In this document: in pieces, positions 8,206 through 17,000 of the stretch | Layout: every line of letters starts with the position of its first letter | Numbering within the stretch: position 1 is the stretch's first letter | NCBI GenBank assembly: GCA_900771005.1 | Contig: CAAGMI010000337.1 | Span: 17,820 to 81,819, forward strand | Origin: Rikenellaceae bacterium | GTDB lineage: Bacteria > Bacteroidota > Bacteroidia > Bacteroidales > UBA932 | Direction of reading: 5' to 3' | Length of the DNA: 64,000 bases | Notes under the pieces: model-generated | What the model was told of the DNA's origin: nothing | Database searches by the model: none | Seen by the model: the letters and a program-made list of their open reading frames with translations, nothing else | Made by a program: the position numbers and the translations under genes

Positions 8206-9187
8206 CTATCAGTTTCTTGATCTCATCCTTGGCCGCACGCCATCTAGGGATGTCAATCTTGGTTCCTATGACTTCCACTACTTTGGCGGCGATGATCGAC
8301 CCGACTTCACCGCAGACTTTGAGCGGCATTCCGACAGAATGCGCGTACAGGAATCCGGCTGCATAAGTGTCTCCGGCTCCTGTCGCATCCACTGCGATGC
8401 CCGGCCAAGGCTCTATGAAATGGACTTCGTCACCTTTCTTGACCCAACTGCCTTCCTTCCCGACTTTGACGACGGCTATCTCGCACAGCTTGCCGATCTC
8501 ATCCAGTGCAGCTCTCGGGTCATCCATTTTTGTGAATGCCTTGGACTCCGATTCGTTTGCGAACACTATGTCCACATATTTTTCAATCAGGTTATGGAGG
8601 AAAGCGTCATTGGACTCGACAACATTGTACGATGCCATGTCTATCGATATGATGCAGCCTGCTTCGTGCGCAAGCTCCACGGCGCGGCGTATCAGATCCT
8701 GGTTCTGGACCAGATATCCCTCGATGTGGAAATAGTCATAACCTTGGAAGTATTCCGGTTTCAGGTCTTCGGGAACAAGCTCCAGAGCTGCACCGAGGTA
8801 GACGGCGAATGTCCTCTCTGCGTTTGCTCCGGTAATGAACACCATACTGCGGCCTGAGGAGTTCTTACCTTTCAGCAGAGTGCTCTTCACTCCATACTGC
8901 TCCTGGTCACTCTTGAAAAGGAGCCCCAGTTCGTCATCTCCGATTTTCCCTATGAATCCTGCCTTCATTCCGAAAATGGCTGCGCAGGAAATCGTGTTGG
9001 CTGCAGAACCGCCTGCTACATAGTGGACTCCCAGCGGTTTGAGGGACTGCCATATTTTGTCTCCGGTAGCCATGTCCACATGCTGCATGCTCCCTTTCGG
9101 GAGGTGGTATTTCTGCAGGAGAGAATCGTCTTTTAGGATTGCAAGAATGTCTGTGAGTGCGTTTCCTATTCCGAGAATTGATTTCAT
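8183..9187 (-). CDS. PfkB-family carbohydrate/nucleoside kinase (adenosine kinase-like)
   Basis: Ribokinase-fold kinase of 334 aa that phosphorylates a sugar or nucleoside hydroxyl with ATP. The first PfkB signature is VAGGSAANTISCAA (about residues 57-70). The second is DATGAGDTYAAGFLY (about 267-281), whose aspartate in GAGD is the catalytic base. FANESESKAF is also a family feature. Sequence style is closest to adenosine kinase-like members in Bacteroidetes, but substrate cannot be proved. First gene of the five-gene minus-strand operon ending in nfnB. A TAATTTTG at 9206-9213 (minus strand) fits a -7 box and implies a leader of about 14 nt. Confidence 0.85.
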   Translation of the reverse strand: MKSILGIGNALTDILAILKDDSLLQKYHLPKGSMQHVDMATGDKIWQSLKPLGVHYVAGGSAANTISCAAIFGMKAGFIGKIGDDELGLLFKSDQEQYGVKSTLLKGKNSSGRSMVFITGANAERTFAVYLGAALELVPEDLKPEYFQGYDYFHIEGYLVQNQDLIRRAVELAHEAGCIISIDMASYNVVESNDAFLHNLIEKYVDIVFANESESKAFTKMDDPRAALDEIGKLCEIAVVKVGKEGSWVKKGDEVHFIEPWPGIAVDATGAGDTYAAGFLYAHSVGMPLKVCGEVGSIIAAKVVEVIGTKIDIPRWRAAKDEIKKLIDDTSAHS

Positions 9188-9205
9188 AATTAGTGCGCTT
9201 GTCAG

Positions 9206-9244
9206 ACAAAATTAAGCAAAATAATCGGTTTTTGACTAACTTTG
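9206..9244. promoter_or_regulatory. Divergent promoter region between pfkB and the YbhN-like gene
   Basis: Two TAnnTTTG-type -7 boxes face opposite ways: TAATTTTG on the minus strand (9213 to 9206) for the kinase operon, and a TAAC-TTTG match on the plus strand at about 9236-9244 for the membrane protein. The plus-strand box ends only about 5 nt before the ATG at 9249, so that mRNA may be almost leaderless. The -33 elements are weak on both strands. Confidence 0.5.
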
Positions 9245-9248
9245 CAGT

Positions 9249-10229
9249 ATGAACGCAAAAGCAAAAAAAGCCATCAGATTCTCTTTGTCATTGATATTGG
9301 CAGCGGTGTTTGTGTATCTGGCATTCAGAGGCGTCTCCTGGAAGGAATTCTGGCAGGATTTGCTTGCGACCAACTGGTTTTACGTTGCCCTTTCTCTTGT
9401 CGCTTCCGTATTTGCGTTGCTTTTCAGAGCCTTGAGATGGCGTGATATGCTTCGTGCCATAGAGCCCGACACTGCATTGATTAAAGTGTGGGATGCGGAC
9501 AATATCGGTAATATCACCAATCTTGTACTTCCCGGTGTAGGGGAGTTCCTTCGTTGCGGGATGCTGTCCACCAGAAGGTCTCCATATGAAAAGACTCTCG
9601 GAACCATCCTGATGGAAAGGATCTGGGATGTGATGGCGGTGGCGTTAATGATTGTCCTGGCGCTTGTGATCAACTGGGACCGTTTCGGACGTTTCTTCAT
9701 TGACAATGTGGTGAAACCTGCATCCGGAAGGCTCAGCATAGGCTTGGGATGGATAGTCCTTATCGTGATAGCCGTCATAGCAGCCTTCATTATTGTGGTC
9801 TTCCGCTTCCGCGGACGCAATAAGTTCTGCGCGAAGGTTGCGGATGCAGTCACGGGCCTTATGGACGGATTTGCATCCTTCAAGGATATGCGGCATAAAT
9901 TCCGTTTTGCGATGTACACTGTCGGAGTGTGGGTGATGTACGTGTTTATGAGTTATTTCGTGCTCAAGGCCATACCGGCAGTCAGCGGTCTCGGTCTCGA
10001 AGACGGACTCTTCATATCCGCTGTAGGAAACATCGCGTCAGTGATCCCTGTCCCGGGAGGAATCGGAGCCTATCACTATATAGTGTCCCTGGCCCTTTCA
10101 GGACTCTACAATGTGGAATGGGGGATAGGTATCCTGTTCGCCACCATCTGCCACGAGTCACATGCCATACTTGTGCTTGTCCTCGGCATCATTTCCTATG
10201 TGCATGATTCCCTGCATAAGAGAAGCTAG
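9249..10229 (+). CDS. Lysylphosphatidylglycerol synthetase-like membrane protein (YbhN/AglD family)
   Basis: Polytopic inner-membrane protein of 326 aa with about eight hydrophobic segments, in the UPF0104/LPG_synthase_TM superfamily. Conserved features include FRALRWRDMLRA, NITNLVLPGVGEFLRCG, GTILMERIWDV and SVIPVPGGIGAYHY. It is only the membrane flippase-like part, without the soluble aminoacyl-transferase domain of MprF, so lysinylation is not implied. A lipid-related transport role is an inference. Transcribed alone, away from the kinase operon and followed 49 nt later by tRNA-Arg. Confidence 0.8.
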   Translation: MNAKAKKAIRFSLSLILAAVFVYLAFRGVSWKEFWQDLLATNWFYVALSLVASVFALLFRALRWRDMLRAIEPDTALIKVWDADNIGNITNLVLPGVGEFLRCGMLSTRRSPYEKTLGTILMERIWDVMAVALMIVLALVINWDRFGRFFIDNVVKPASGRLSIGLGWIVLIVIAVIAAFIIVVFRFRGRNKFCAKVADAVTGLMDGFASFKDMRHKFRFAMYTVGVWVMYVFMSYFVLKAIPAVSGLGLEDGLFISAVGNIASVIPVPGGIGAYHYIVSLALSGLYNVEWGIGILFATICHESHAILVLVLGIISYVHDSLHKRS

Positions 10230-10239
10230 GCATCTCTAG

Positions 10240-10269
10240 TTTGAAATTAACAGATTTTGCGTATATTTG
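10240..10269 (+). promoter_or_regulatory. Promoter of tRNA-Arg
   Basis: TTTG (10240-10243), 18 nt spacer, TATATTTG (10262-10269). This matches the Bacteroidetes housekeeping promoter form. Transcription would start about 5 nt before the mature tRNA 5' end at 10279. Confidence 0.75.
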
Positions 10270-10278
10270 CAGTCCGCT

Positions 10279-10352
10279 GGTTCCGTAGCTCAGCTGGATA
10301 GAGCAACAGATTTCTAATCTGTGGGTCTAGGGTTCGAATCCCTACGGAATCA
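10279..10352 (+). tRNA. tRNA-Arg (anticodon TCT)
   Basis: A 74 nt cloverleaf. The acceptor stem GGTTCCG pairs with CGGAATC, the D arm contains AGCTCAGCTGGATAGAGC, the anticodon loop is TTTCTAA (TCT, reads AGA/AGG) and the T arm has GGTTCGAATCC. CCA is not encoded. It has its own promoter and is followed by a long perfect hairpin. Confidence 0.97.
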
Positions 10353-10355
10353 CAA

Positions 10356-10394
10356 GAGGAAGGCCCGGCAGAATATTTCTGCCGGGCCTTCCTC
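10356..10394 (+). terminator. Long hairpin after tRNA-Arg
   Basis: Perfect 18-bp inverted repeat with a 3-nt loop (arms 10356-10373 and 10377-10394, GAGGAAGGCCCGGCAGAA and its complement). It lies 3 nt after the tRNA. It also ends 14 nt before the stop of the convergent CNNM gene, so it may end both transcripts. No T run follows directly on the plus strand, so termination would rely on the very strong stem. Confidence 0.65.
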
Positions 10395-10407
10395 ATCACC
10401 GAAATTT

Positions 10408-11430
10408 TTACTTGCGTTTCTTCCACTTGTCCAGTGCAAGCTGCTGCATATCGACGACTACGTCCCGCTCATCCACTATCTCATCCCCGAGGACGGTCTC
10501 TATAATGTCCTCCATCGTCAGGAGACCCTGGAAGGAACCGTAATCATTGATGATTATCGCAATCTGCTCCTTGCTCTTGAGCATTTTGTCCCATATCTTG
10601 TCTATGGTGGTGTTTTCAGGGAAACTGTCCACGTCTCTCTTTATTTCCGAGAGGGTGCAGTCGAATCTGTCTTCGGCCATGAGCTGGAGCGCATCCATCC
10701 TCAGAATGTATCCGGTGATGTATTCATCGTTGTCTGCATATACCGGTATACGGCTGTGATGCAGGAATCTGCGGTCTTTGTAGAACTTCTTGATGCTCAT
10801 TGACTCCGGAGCTATGGCTGCCACGACTCTTGGGGTCATGGCGTCTTTGGCTTCTATCTCGTCTATGTTGATGATGTTCTGGATAATCTCATTCTCATCC
10901 TCCTCAAGTTCACCGGTTTCTTCCGCGACGTCTGCCATTGCGCCTATCTCGTCTCTGGACACGCTGATGTCGCTCCTACTCCCGGAAATAAGTTTCTGAA
11001 GGAATTCCACGGCCACTACGATAGGGTAGAGGATTATTATGAGGATGTGGATTGTGTTGGCCGTGAAGCCGGTAAGGGATTTCCAGTGCGAGGTTCCGAT
11101 GGTCTTAGGTATTATTTCGGAGAATACTAGAATCAGTATGGTGGTCAATGCACTTACCAGTCCGAACCACTGGGAGCCGAACAGGATTGTGGCCTGCCTG
11201 CCCACGCCGGCGGCACCTATGGTATTCGAGATTGTATTGAGTGAAAGAATGGCGGCCAACGCTCTGGAAGGATCCTGTTTGTATCGCTTGAGTCTGGTCG
11301 CAGCCTTGAGGCCTTCTTCTTCCCTCAAAGTTATGTATGAGATAGGGGTGCTCATGAGAGCAGCTTCCAATATAGAGCAGAGGAAGGAGATGCACAGAGC
11401 GCCGAGAAGGAATATTATAAGTTCAGTCAT
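10408..11430 (-). CDS. CNNM-domain/CBS-pair membrane protein (CorC/HlyC-like)
   Basis: 340 aa. N-terminal CNNM (DUF21) domain of about 170 residues with three to four hydrophobic segments and FSEIIPKTIG, a conserved family motif. Then two CBS domains (about residues 195-315), including DAMTPRV at the start and GLLTMEDIIETVLGDEIVDE at the end. Family members take part in Mg2+/Co2+ transport or sensing. The C-terminal CorC_HlyC domain found in many relatives (total ~430 aa) is missing; the protein ends soon after the second CBS. Convergent with tRNA-Arg; 225 nt separate its start from the xth stop. Confidence 0.85.
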   Translation of the reverse strand: MTELIIFLLGALCISFLCSILEAALMSTPISYITLREEEGLKAATRLKRYKQDPSRALAAILSLNTISNTIGAAGVGRQATILFGSQWFGLVSALTTILILVFSEIIPKTIGTSHWKSLTGFTANTIHILIIILYPIVVAVEFLQKLISGSRSDISVSRDEIGAMADVAEETGELEEDENEIIQNIINIDEIEAKDAMTPRVVAAIAPESMSIKKFYKDRRFLHHSRIPVYADNDEYITGYILRMDALQLMAEDRFDCTLSEIKRDVDSFPENTTIDKIWDKMLKSKEQIAIIINDYGSFQGLLTMEDIIETVLGDEIVDERDVVVDMQQLALDKWKKRK

Positions 11431-11434
11431 ATTG

Positions 11435-11632
11435 CTATTTACTACAAAGATTCTGGATATATCTTACACTGGCGATGTACTGCTCGTCTTCGCTGAGATG
11501 CTCTATTATCATAGGCATACAGCAGAGATCCACTATCCTTACCACCAGGAACATAAGAGTATTCTGCGCAAGATCTCCCGAGCAGAAGCTTATGCGTTCA
11601 CGCCAGCTCAGTTTCTGATTGCAATCGTTCAT
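11435..11632 (-). pseudogene. Small ORF resembling the N-terminus of a GPH-family sugar:cation symporter; possible remnant
   Basis: 65 aa reading frame between the CNNM gene and xth. Residues 7-30 (KLSWRERISFCSGDLAQNT) look like the start of glycoside-pentoside-hexuronide:cation symporters, which typically open with K-L-x-W-x-E-K-x-x-Y-G-x-G-D. The similarity fades after about residue 30 and the frame ends at 65, against ~450 for the family. It has no clear ribosome binding site. It could be a decayed gene remnant, a small membrane protein or chance. Low certainty. Confidence 0.25.
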
Positions 11633-11655
11633 CCGCTGTACAGTTATGGGTTTGA

Positions 11656-12402
11656 TCAGATTACCAATTCTACCGGGCAGTGGTCGGAGCCATAGATCTC
11701 GTTGTGGATTTCGGCACTGACGATTTTGCCGGCAATATAGTTCGAGCACAGGAAATAGTCGATTCTCCACCCCACGTTACGCTCTCTTGCCGCCATTCTG
11801 TAAGACCACCAGGAATATTTGATTTCATCCGGGTGAAGGAATCTCCAGCTGTCCGTGAAACCAGAATCCAGGAGCTCGCTCATCTTTGCTCTTTCTTCAT
11901 CGGTGAATCCGGGATTCAGACGGTTCGTACCGGGATTCTTCAGGTCAATCTCCTTGTGCGCCACATTCATGTCGCCGCATACGATCACCGCTTTCTTTTC
12001 TGCCAGAGAACATAGGAATCTGCGGAAATCATCTTCCCAGGTCATTCTATAGTCCAGCCTGCGGAGGCCGTCCTGTGAATTGGGTGTATATACGGTGACC
12101 AGGTAGAAATCAGGCATCTCCAAAGTGATTACCCTTCCTTCATGGTCGTGTTCGTCTATCCCTATTCCGTAGCTGACACTGAGCGGCTCGTGCTTCGTAT
12201 ATATCGCAGTGCCGGAATATCCTTTTTTGTCGGCATAGTTCCAGAAAGACCTGTAACCGGGGAATTCCATATCGATCTGGCCTTCTTGCAGCTTGGTCTC
12301 CTGAAGGCAGAAGAAATCAGCGTCAAGATCCGTAAAAATATCCGCGAATCCTTTGCCGGCTACAGCCCGGAGTCCATTGACGTTCCAACTGATGAATCTC
12401 AT
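11656..12402 (-). CDS. xth: Exodeoxyribonuclease III
   Basis: AP endonuclease and 3'-5' exonuclease for base-excision repair, 248 aa. The endonuclease/exonuclease/phosphatase fold is marked by SWNVNGLRA (residues 5-13, with the metal-binding Asn8), LQETKLQ (Glu35), YTPNSQ, GDMNVAH (catalytic Asp and Asn) and the final GSDHCPV. MRFISWNVNG is a typical N-terminus. It begins 3 nt after the cysS stop on the same strand, so the two are likely cotranscribed. Closer to the ExoA type than to E. coli XthA by feel; substrate preference cannot be read from sequence. Confidence 0.93.
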   Translation of the reverse strand: MRFISWNVNGLRAVAGKGFADIFTDLDADFFCLQETKLQEGQIDMEFPGYRSFWNYADKKGYSGTAIYTKHEPLSVSYGIGIDEHDHEGRVITLEMPDFYLVTVYTPNSQDGLRRLDYRMTWEDDFRRFLCSLAEKKAVIVCGDMNVAHKEIDLKNPGTNRLNPGFTDEERAKMSELLDSGFTDSWRFLHPDEIKYSWWSYRMAARERNVGWRIDYFLCSNYIAGKIVSAEIHNEIYGSDHCPVELVI

Positions 12403-12405
12403 CCT

Positions 12406-13908
12406 TTATTCTATTGTCCACTCGACGCCGTCCTTGGTGTCCTTCACCTTTACCCCAATTTCGTTCAGAACGTCTCTGATATGGTCCGATGTCGTCCAGT
12501 CCTTGGCTGCCTTGGCTGCAGCCCTGGATTCGAGAACCATTCCCATAAGTCCGTCTATCACCTTGCCTGAAGTCCCGGTGTCAGCCGACTCATCCTTGAG
12601 TCCGAGGACTCCGAAGACGATGTCGTCAAAGATTTGTACGAGCGTGTCCGTATCTTCTTTGCTGAGTTTGACCGAGCCGTCCTTTGCGGAGTTGATTATT
12701 CTTACCGCTTCAGAAATGTTGGCCAGAGCTACAGGAGTGTTCAGGTCATCGCACAGGGCATCGTATATGCCGTTCCATATATCTTGAACTTCCTTTGAAG
12801 TGGCCTTGCAGGTATCCGGGGCGATTCCCTCCGGAAGGTCTCCATACGGTATGTCCGGCATTTTCCGACCTGCAGCCGCATACAGATCCCTGGCCGCCTG
12901 CATGATTCTCTTGAGTCCTTTCTCCGCTGCTGTCAGGGCATCGTCGGAGAAATCAAGGGTCCCGCGGTAATGTGCCTGCAGTACGAAGAAACGTATTGTC
13001 ATAGGGCTGTATTTCTTGTACAGGTCGAACAGCGTTATGAAGTTGCCGAGGGACTTGCCCATTTTCTGCCCGTTGATGGTTATCATATTGTTGTGCACCC
13101 AGTAGTGCACACCCTGTGTCCCGCGTGATGCGACGTTCTGCGCAATTTCGCACTCATGGTGAGGGAACATCAGGTCCATTCCTCCACCGTGTATGTCAAA
13201 TTCATGGCCGAGATACTTCTCCCCCATCACCGAGCACTCCAGATGCCACCCGGGGAACCCTTCGCTCCACGGTGAAGGCCAGTGCATTATATGCTCAGGC
13301 TCGGCCTTCTTCCAGAGAGCAAAATCATAAGGGGCTCTCTTGTCCGACTGTCCGTCAAGTGACCTGGTCCCTTCCAACGTATCGTCGAGTGTGCGGCCGG
13401 AAAGAATCCCGTAGTGGTGGTCTTCGTTGTATTTCCTTACGTCAAAATAAATGCTCCCGTTGCTTTCATAGGCATACCCTGCGTCAAGTATCTTCTTGAC
13501 AGCTTCGATCTGTTCCACGATATGTCCGCTGGCCCTCGGCTCGATGGACGGGGGAGCGACATTAAGCATTCTCATTGCTTCATGGTACCTGAAAGTGTAG
13601 CTCTGCACGACTTCCATCGGTTCAAGCTGCTCTAGGCGGGCCTTTTTTGCGATTTTGTCCTCGCCTTCATCCGCATCGTGCTCCAGGTGCCCCACGTCAG
13701 TTATGTTCCTGACATAGCGTACTTTGTACCCGAGGTGCCTCAGGAGCTTGCTCAGTACGTCATAGGTAACTCCGGGACGGGCATGTCCGAGATGCGCGTC
13801 TCCATAGACAGTAGGTCCGCAGACATACATTCCGACATGTCCCGGATTGATAGGAACGAACAGTTCTTTCTTGTGGGAAAGAGTATTTGTAAGTCTAAGA
13901 TCTCTCAT
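12406..13908 (-). CDS. cysS: Cysteinyl-tRNA synthetase
   Basis: Class I synthetase that charges tRNA-Cys, 500 aa. The HIGH-type signature is AHLGHARP within CGPTVYGDAHLGH (Zn ligand Cys30). The KMSKS loop appears as KMGKSLGN. Further zinc ligands are in WHLECSVM and HHECEIA. C-terminal part has the DALR-type helical domain with DDLNTPVAL. Transcribed alone with xth after the rpoC terminator. A TATCTTCG about 30 nt upstream may be a weak -7 box. Confidence 0.96.
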   Translation of the reverse strand: MRDLRLTNTLSHKKELFVPINPGHVGMYVCGPTVYGDAHLGHARPGVTYDVLSKLLRHLGYKVRYVRNITDVGHLEHDADEGEDKIAKKARLEQLEPMEVVQSYTFRYHEAMRMLNVAPPSIEPRASGHIVEQIEAVKKILDAGYAYESNGSIYFDVRKYNEDHHYGILSGRTLDDTLEGTRSLDGQSDKRAPYDFALWKKAEPEHIMHWPSPWSEGFPGWHLECSVMGEKYLGHEFDIHGGGMDLMFPHHECEIAQNVASRGTQGVHYWVHNNMITINGQKMGKSLGNFITLFDLYKKYSPMTIRFFVLQAHYRGTLDFSDDALTAAEKGLKRIMQAARDLYAAAGRKMPDIPYGDLPEGIAPDTCKATSKEVQDIWNGIYDALCDDLNTPVALANISEAVRIINSAKDGSVKLSKEDTDTLVQIFDDIVFGVLGLKDESADTGTSGKVIDGLMGMVLESRAAAKAAKDWTTSDHIRDVLNEIGVKVKDTKDGVEWTIE

Positions 13909-13953
13909 ATGCGTATTGGGCTTATATTCTACGAAGATACGAATTTATTGATA

Positions 13954-13993
13954 AAGAAAGGCCCCGAAACATTCAAGCTTCGGGGCCTTTCTT
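13954..13993 (-). terminator. Intrinsic terminator downstream of rpoC
   Basis: Hairpin with a 15-bp stem (13954-13968 with 13979-13993, AAGAAAGGCCCCGAA) and a 10-nt loop. On the minus strand it is followed by TTTATC and the stem itself ends in TTTCTT, giving a U-rich 3' flank. It lies 24 nt past the rpoC stop and ends the rpoBC operon. The cysS promoter must overlap it or lie just beyond it. Confidence 0.9.
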
Positions 13994-14017
13994 CAAATAA
14001 TATAGTCTTGATGAAGA

Positions 14018-17000
14018 TTAAAGATCTTCAAGTTCACGAGCCATATCGTCATTGCGTCCGACAATGATATCCTGATAGTCGTTGAGACCGGTTCCGGCAG
14101 GTATCAGATGTCCGCAGATGACGTTCTCCTTGAGGCCCTCGAGGTGATCGACGCGTCCGCGGATAGCGGATTCGCTGAGCACCTTGGTTGTCTCCTGGAA
14201 TGAAGCTGCGGAGATGAAACTGTCAGTCTTGAGGGCTGCACGTGTGATTCCCTGAAGCACGAGTCTGGCGGTTGCAGGCTGTGCCGGACGTGTCACGAGC
14301 GGCTTGAGACCCTGTCTCTCGAGAGATTCATTCTCGTTGCGAAGCTCACGGGCACCGATGATGTCACCATCTGCATATTTCTGTGAATCGCCAGGGGCGC
14401 ATACATAGAACTTGCCGTAGATTTCATCATTGACATCCATAAACTTCCACTTGTCGACGAGCTCGTCAGGAAGGAATTCGGTATCACCAGGATTCGTAAC
14501 CTCTACCTTGCGCATCATCTGCCTTACAATGATCTCGAAGTGCTTGTCATTGATCTTTACACCCTGCAGCCTGTAGACTGCCTGTACTTCATTGACAATA
14601 TACTCCTGAGCCTTGACAGGTCCGAGGATGTTAAGATAGTCGGTAGGGGAGATGCCACCGTCTGACAGAGGTGTACCTGCCCTTACATAGTCGTTCTCCT
14701 GAACGAGGATCTGCTTGGAAAGCGGTACGAGATAGTGTTTCTCGACACCTGACTTGTTCTTGACGCTGATCTCTCTGTTTCCTCTCTTTACCTTGCCCAT
14801 GAGCACCTCACCGTTGATATCGGAAAGGATGGCAGGGCTTGAAGGATTGCGGGCTTCGAAGAGTTCGGTAACTCGAGGAAGACCTCCGGTGATATCGCTA
14901 CTCTTGCCGACTGCACGAGGAATCTTGATGATAATGTCACCGACCTTCACCTTACTGCCGTCTTCAGCGATAACGTGGGCTCCGACAGGGAGGTTGAACT
15001 GCTTGAGGATTTCACCCTTTGCGTCAACGATATCGAGAGCCGGACTCTTGGTCTTATCCTTTGAATCTATGATGACCTTGTCCGTGCTTGTTGAGAATTC
15101 GTCTCCGGCTTCCTTTGTGAAGGTAACGCCGTCGATCATATTCTCGAAGCGGATCTTACCGGTCGTCTCGACGATTGTGATAGCATTGTATGCATCCCAT
15201 TCGCAGATCCTGTCACCCTTCTTCACCTTATCTCCATCCTTCTTGTAAAGAATTGATCCATAAGGGATATCGTACTGGGAGAATGTGATTCCCGTGTTCT
15301 CGTCGATGATACGGAGTTCAGCCATGCGGCTGACAACGACTTCCTGCTCGACACCGTCATCCGTGATTCTCTTGATGGTACGGAGTTCGGAGAACTGAAG
15401 GCGTCCGTCATACTTGGAGTCTATTGATGAATCTGCGACAGCTGAAGATGCCGTACCTCCGACGTGGAATGTACGGAGCGTAAGCTGTGTGCCAGGCTCA
15501 CCGATTGACTGAGCGGCGATGACACCGACAACTTCGCCCTTTTCAACCATTCTGCTGGTTGCAAGGTTGCGTCCATAGCATTTTGCGCAGACTCCCTTGC
15601 GGCTTTCGCAAGTGAGCACCGAACGGATTTCAACCTGCTCGATAGGGAGAGTGTCGATCAGATCGGCCTGAGCCTCGCGGATCTCTTCCCCGGCGTGGAG
15701 AATAAGTTCTCCGGTGAGAGGGTTGAATATGTCGTGAACTGTAGTACGGCCGAGGATTCTTTCACCGAGGCTTTCCACAATCTCGTCCTTGTTCTTGATA
15801 GCGGTGGCGATGAGACCTCTGAGCGTGCCGCAGTCCTCTTCAGTGATAATCACATCGTGAGAAACGTCGACAAGACGCCTTGTAAGGTAACCTGCGTCCG
15901 CAGTCTTGAGGGCGGTATCTGCAAGACCCTTACGTGCACCGTGGGTTGAAATGAAGTACTCCAGCACTGACATTCCTTCCTTGAGGTTGCTGATGATAGG
16001 GTTCTCGATGATGTCCGCACCTGCGCCGCCGGCCTTCTGAGGCTTTGCCATCAAACCTCGCATACCGCAGAGCTGCTTGATCTGCTCGGTAGAACCGCGG
16101 GCTCCGGAATCCAGCATCATGAATACAGGATTGAATCCCTGCTGGTCTGCCTCGATCTTGCTCTTCACTATGTTCTTGAGCTGGTTATCGACAGATGACC
16201 AGAGGTCGATCACCTTGTTGTAACGCTCCTGGTTCGTGATGAATCCCATACTGAAGTTACCCTTGATATCCTCAATCTTCTTGTAGGCATCTTCGATAAG
16301 GGTCTTCTTCTCTTCAGGGACAAGCACGTCTCCGAGGTTGAATGATATGCCGGCACGGAATGACTGATCATATCCGAGGTTCTTGATGTCGTCAAGGAAC
16401 TTGGCGGTACGTGTGACACCGGTATGCTTGATTACGTTTGTGATGATCTTGCGGAGAGATTTCTTTCCGAGTACCTCATTTACGTAAGGGACTTCGTCCG
16501 GTACATACTGGTTCACTATGATGCGCCCGGCAGATGTCTTGACGAGTTCTGTTCCCTTTGATGCGTCGTTCTTGTCCTTAGGAAGACGGACAAGAATCTC
16601 TGCGTGCATATCGATAACCTTTTCGTTATACGCTATGATGACTTCCTCAGGTCCATAGAATGTCTTTCCCTCTCCCTTTGCACCCTTGCGGAGCTTGGTG
16701 ATGTAGTAAAGACCAAGCACCATATCCTGTGAAGGAACGGTGATAGGGGCTCCGTTTGCAGGATTGAGAATGTTCTGCGAACCGAGCATAAGGAGCTGAG
16801 CCTCCATGACGGCGGCATTTCCGAGAGGAAGGTGTACGGCCATCTGGTCACCATCGAAGTCGGCGTTGAACGCTGTACATGCGAGAGGGTGGAGCTGAAT
16901 GGCTTTTCCTTCAATCATTCTAGGCTGGAAGGCCTGGATACCGAGTCTGTGCAGGGTAGGTGCACGGTTGAGAAGTACCGGATGGCCTTTCATCACATTC

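Noticed and set aside
14754..15248. Long open frames antisense to rpoC and rpoB (for example 14754-15248, 18320-18799, 18932-19438)
   Set aside because: They sit entirely inside highly conserved genes on the opposite strand, have no family similarity and follow from the codon bias of rpoBC.
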